Source: Rodentolepis nana (taxonomy: Eukaryota > Platyhelminthes > Cestoda > Cyclophyllidea > Hymenolepididae). Taken from it: a DNA stretch of 18,271 nt. The notes below the pieces were generated by a model. The model did not search any database. It was not told the origin of the DNA and saw only the letters and a list, made by a program, of their open reading frames with translations. Within the stretch, counting starts at the first letter, position 1. Every line of letters begins with the position of its first letter. The stretch lies in NCBI GenBank assembly GCA_900617975.1, contig UZAE01013884.1, forward strand, positions 1-18,271, in the 5' to 3' direction. The translations under genes and the position numbers were made by a program. This document shows positions 18,025-18,271 of the stretch, one piece after another.

Positions 18025-18271
18025 TTAATAGCGGTTCATTAGCTGTCTTTTTGCTTCCCAGTATCTCTGGCTTTCCGTCGTTGCCTTTAGGGCCAAGCAA
18101 TCGTGTCCGGTACGTAGTCTAAACTCAGCAACGGCTTCGATTCCTGGCCAGTCGGGTATGTCTGAGAGTGCCACTGTCCACTGTTTCTCCTTTGTTCGAG
18201 CTTTAAGTTCGTTGCACCTTGAGGTCTGGAATTCTCTTCTGATTAAGGCCTTCATTGTGTGGAAAGACATC
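18025..18271 (-). CDS. LINE ORF2 C-terminus, partial, with probable internal deletion
   Basis: The frame is open from the window edge to a TAA at 18027-18025 (81 codons, 5' end missing). It begins just after the RNase H core: the segment SFHTMKALIRREFQTSR aligns with the plus-strand copy at 17483-17533. It continues to FRLRTGHDCLA and then jumps to LKATTESQRYWEAKRQLM. In related arthropod LINEs (from memory of the family) FRLRTGHDCL is followed by a His/Cys-rich zinc-knuckle stretch before a segment like ALKATTE..RYWEAR. Its absence suggests an in-frame deletion removing the knuckle. The frame is otherwise intact, so this copy decayed less than its sister, although the full ORF cannot be judged. 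Confidence 0.7.
   Translation of the reverse strand, partial: MSFHTMKALIRREFQTSRCNELKARTKEKQWTVALSDIPDWPGIEAVAEFRLRTGHDCLALKATTESQRYWEAKRQLMNRY
18108..18271 (-). repeat. Inverted LINE repeat, right arm
   Basis: Counterpart of 17480-17643 in opposite orientation. It is truncated by the window boundary. Confidence 0.88.

Larger units (their letters stand above)
17919..18271 (-). mobile_element. LINE 3' end (RNase H-bearing, I-group-like); likely SINE partner
   Basis: On the minus strand this holds the end of the LINE ORF (stop TAA at 18027-18025), a 3' UTR of about 100 bases and a tail of ATAA units at 17919-17934. The last 60-75 bases, from CTGAAGTCAA through GGGTTAGTGATAAATATCAC to GCCTGCCATTTGAAATAAATAA, match the 3' end of all seven SINE copies. 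A tail of short A/T repeats rather than poly(A), plus an RNase H domain, fits the I group of LINEs (inference). The element continues beyond the window at 18271, so its length and reverse transcriptase are not seen here. Confidence 0.85.

Overview
The window looks like gene-free, AT-rich nuclear DNA of an invertebrate, most likely an arthropod. No open frame exceeds about 97 codons, there are no operon-like gene runs, and none of the short frames looks like a cellular exon. What can be read is transposable-element debris. The RNase H-bearing non-LTR element, the Ty3/Gypsy-type zinc-knuckle fragment and dense SINE-like copies fit an arthropod. The species cannot be named from sequence alone.

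The main content is seven copies of one interspersed repeat of about 310-345 bp (copy F, about 378 bp, is rearranged). They lie at 1-310 (-), 1172-1488 (+), 2725-3052 (+), 5256-5565 (+), 10128-10447 (+), 12965-13342 (-) and 13685-14030 (+), together about 13% of the window. All share a fixed 5' end, a pyrimidine-rich body and a 3' tail running from a small hairpin into an A/T-rich end. Two copies have perfect target-site duplications (15 bp and 14 bp) and two have shorter candidates, so the family moves by retroposition.

At the right edge lie two pieces of a LINE in opposite orientation. A decayed RNase H domain occupies 17115-17648 (+). The 3' end of a sister copy, with the end of its ORF and a short 3' UTR, occupies 17919-18271 (-). 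The last 60-75 nt of that LINE (hairpin, ...GCCTGCCATTTGA..., ATAA-type tail) match the 3' end of the seven short repeats. The best reading is a SINE/LINE pair: a non-autonomous retroposon carrying the tail that the LINE reverse transcriptase recognises. This is the most interesting system in the window.

Other debris: a Gypsy-like gag nucleocapsid remnant with paired CCHC knuckles at 311-715 (-), adjoining SINE copy A; a possible Ty1/copia RNase H end at 4240-4425 (+); and a possible Tc1/mariner-type transposase C-terminus at 11628-11861 (-) beside a diverged direct duplication. The rest (1.5-2.7 kb, 3.1-4.2 kb, 5.6-10.1 kb, 10.4-11.4 kb, 12.0-12.9 kb, 14.0-17.1 kb) holds microsatellites, G/C homopolymers and small inverted repeats, with nothing else I can identify.
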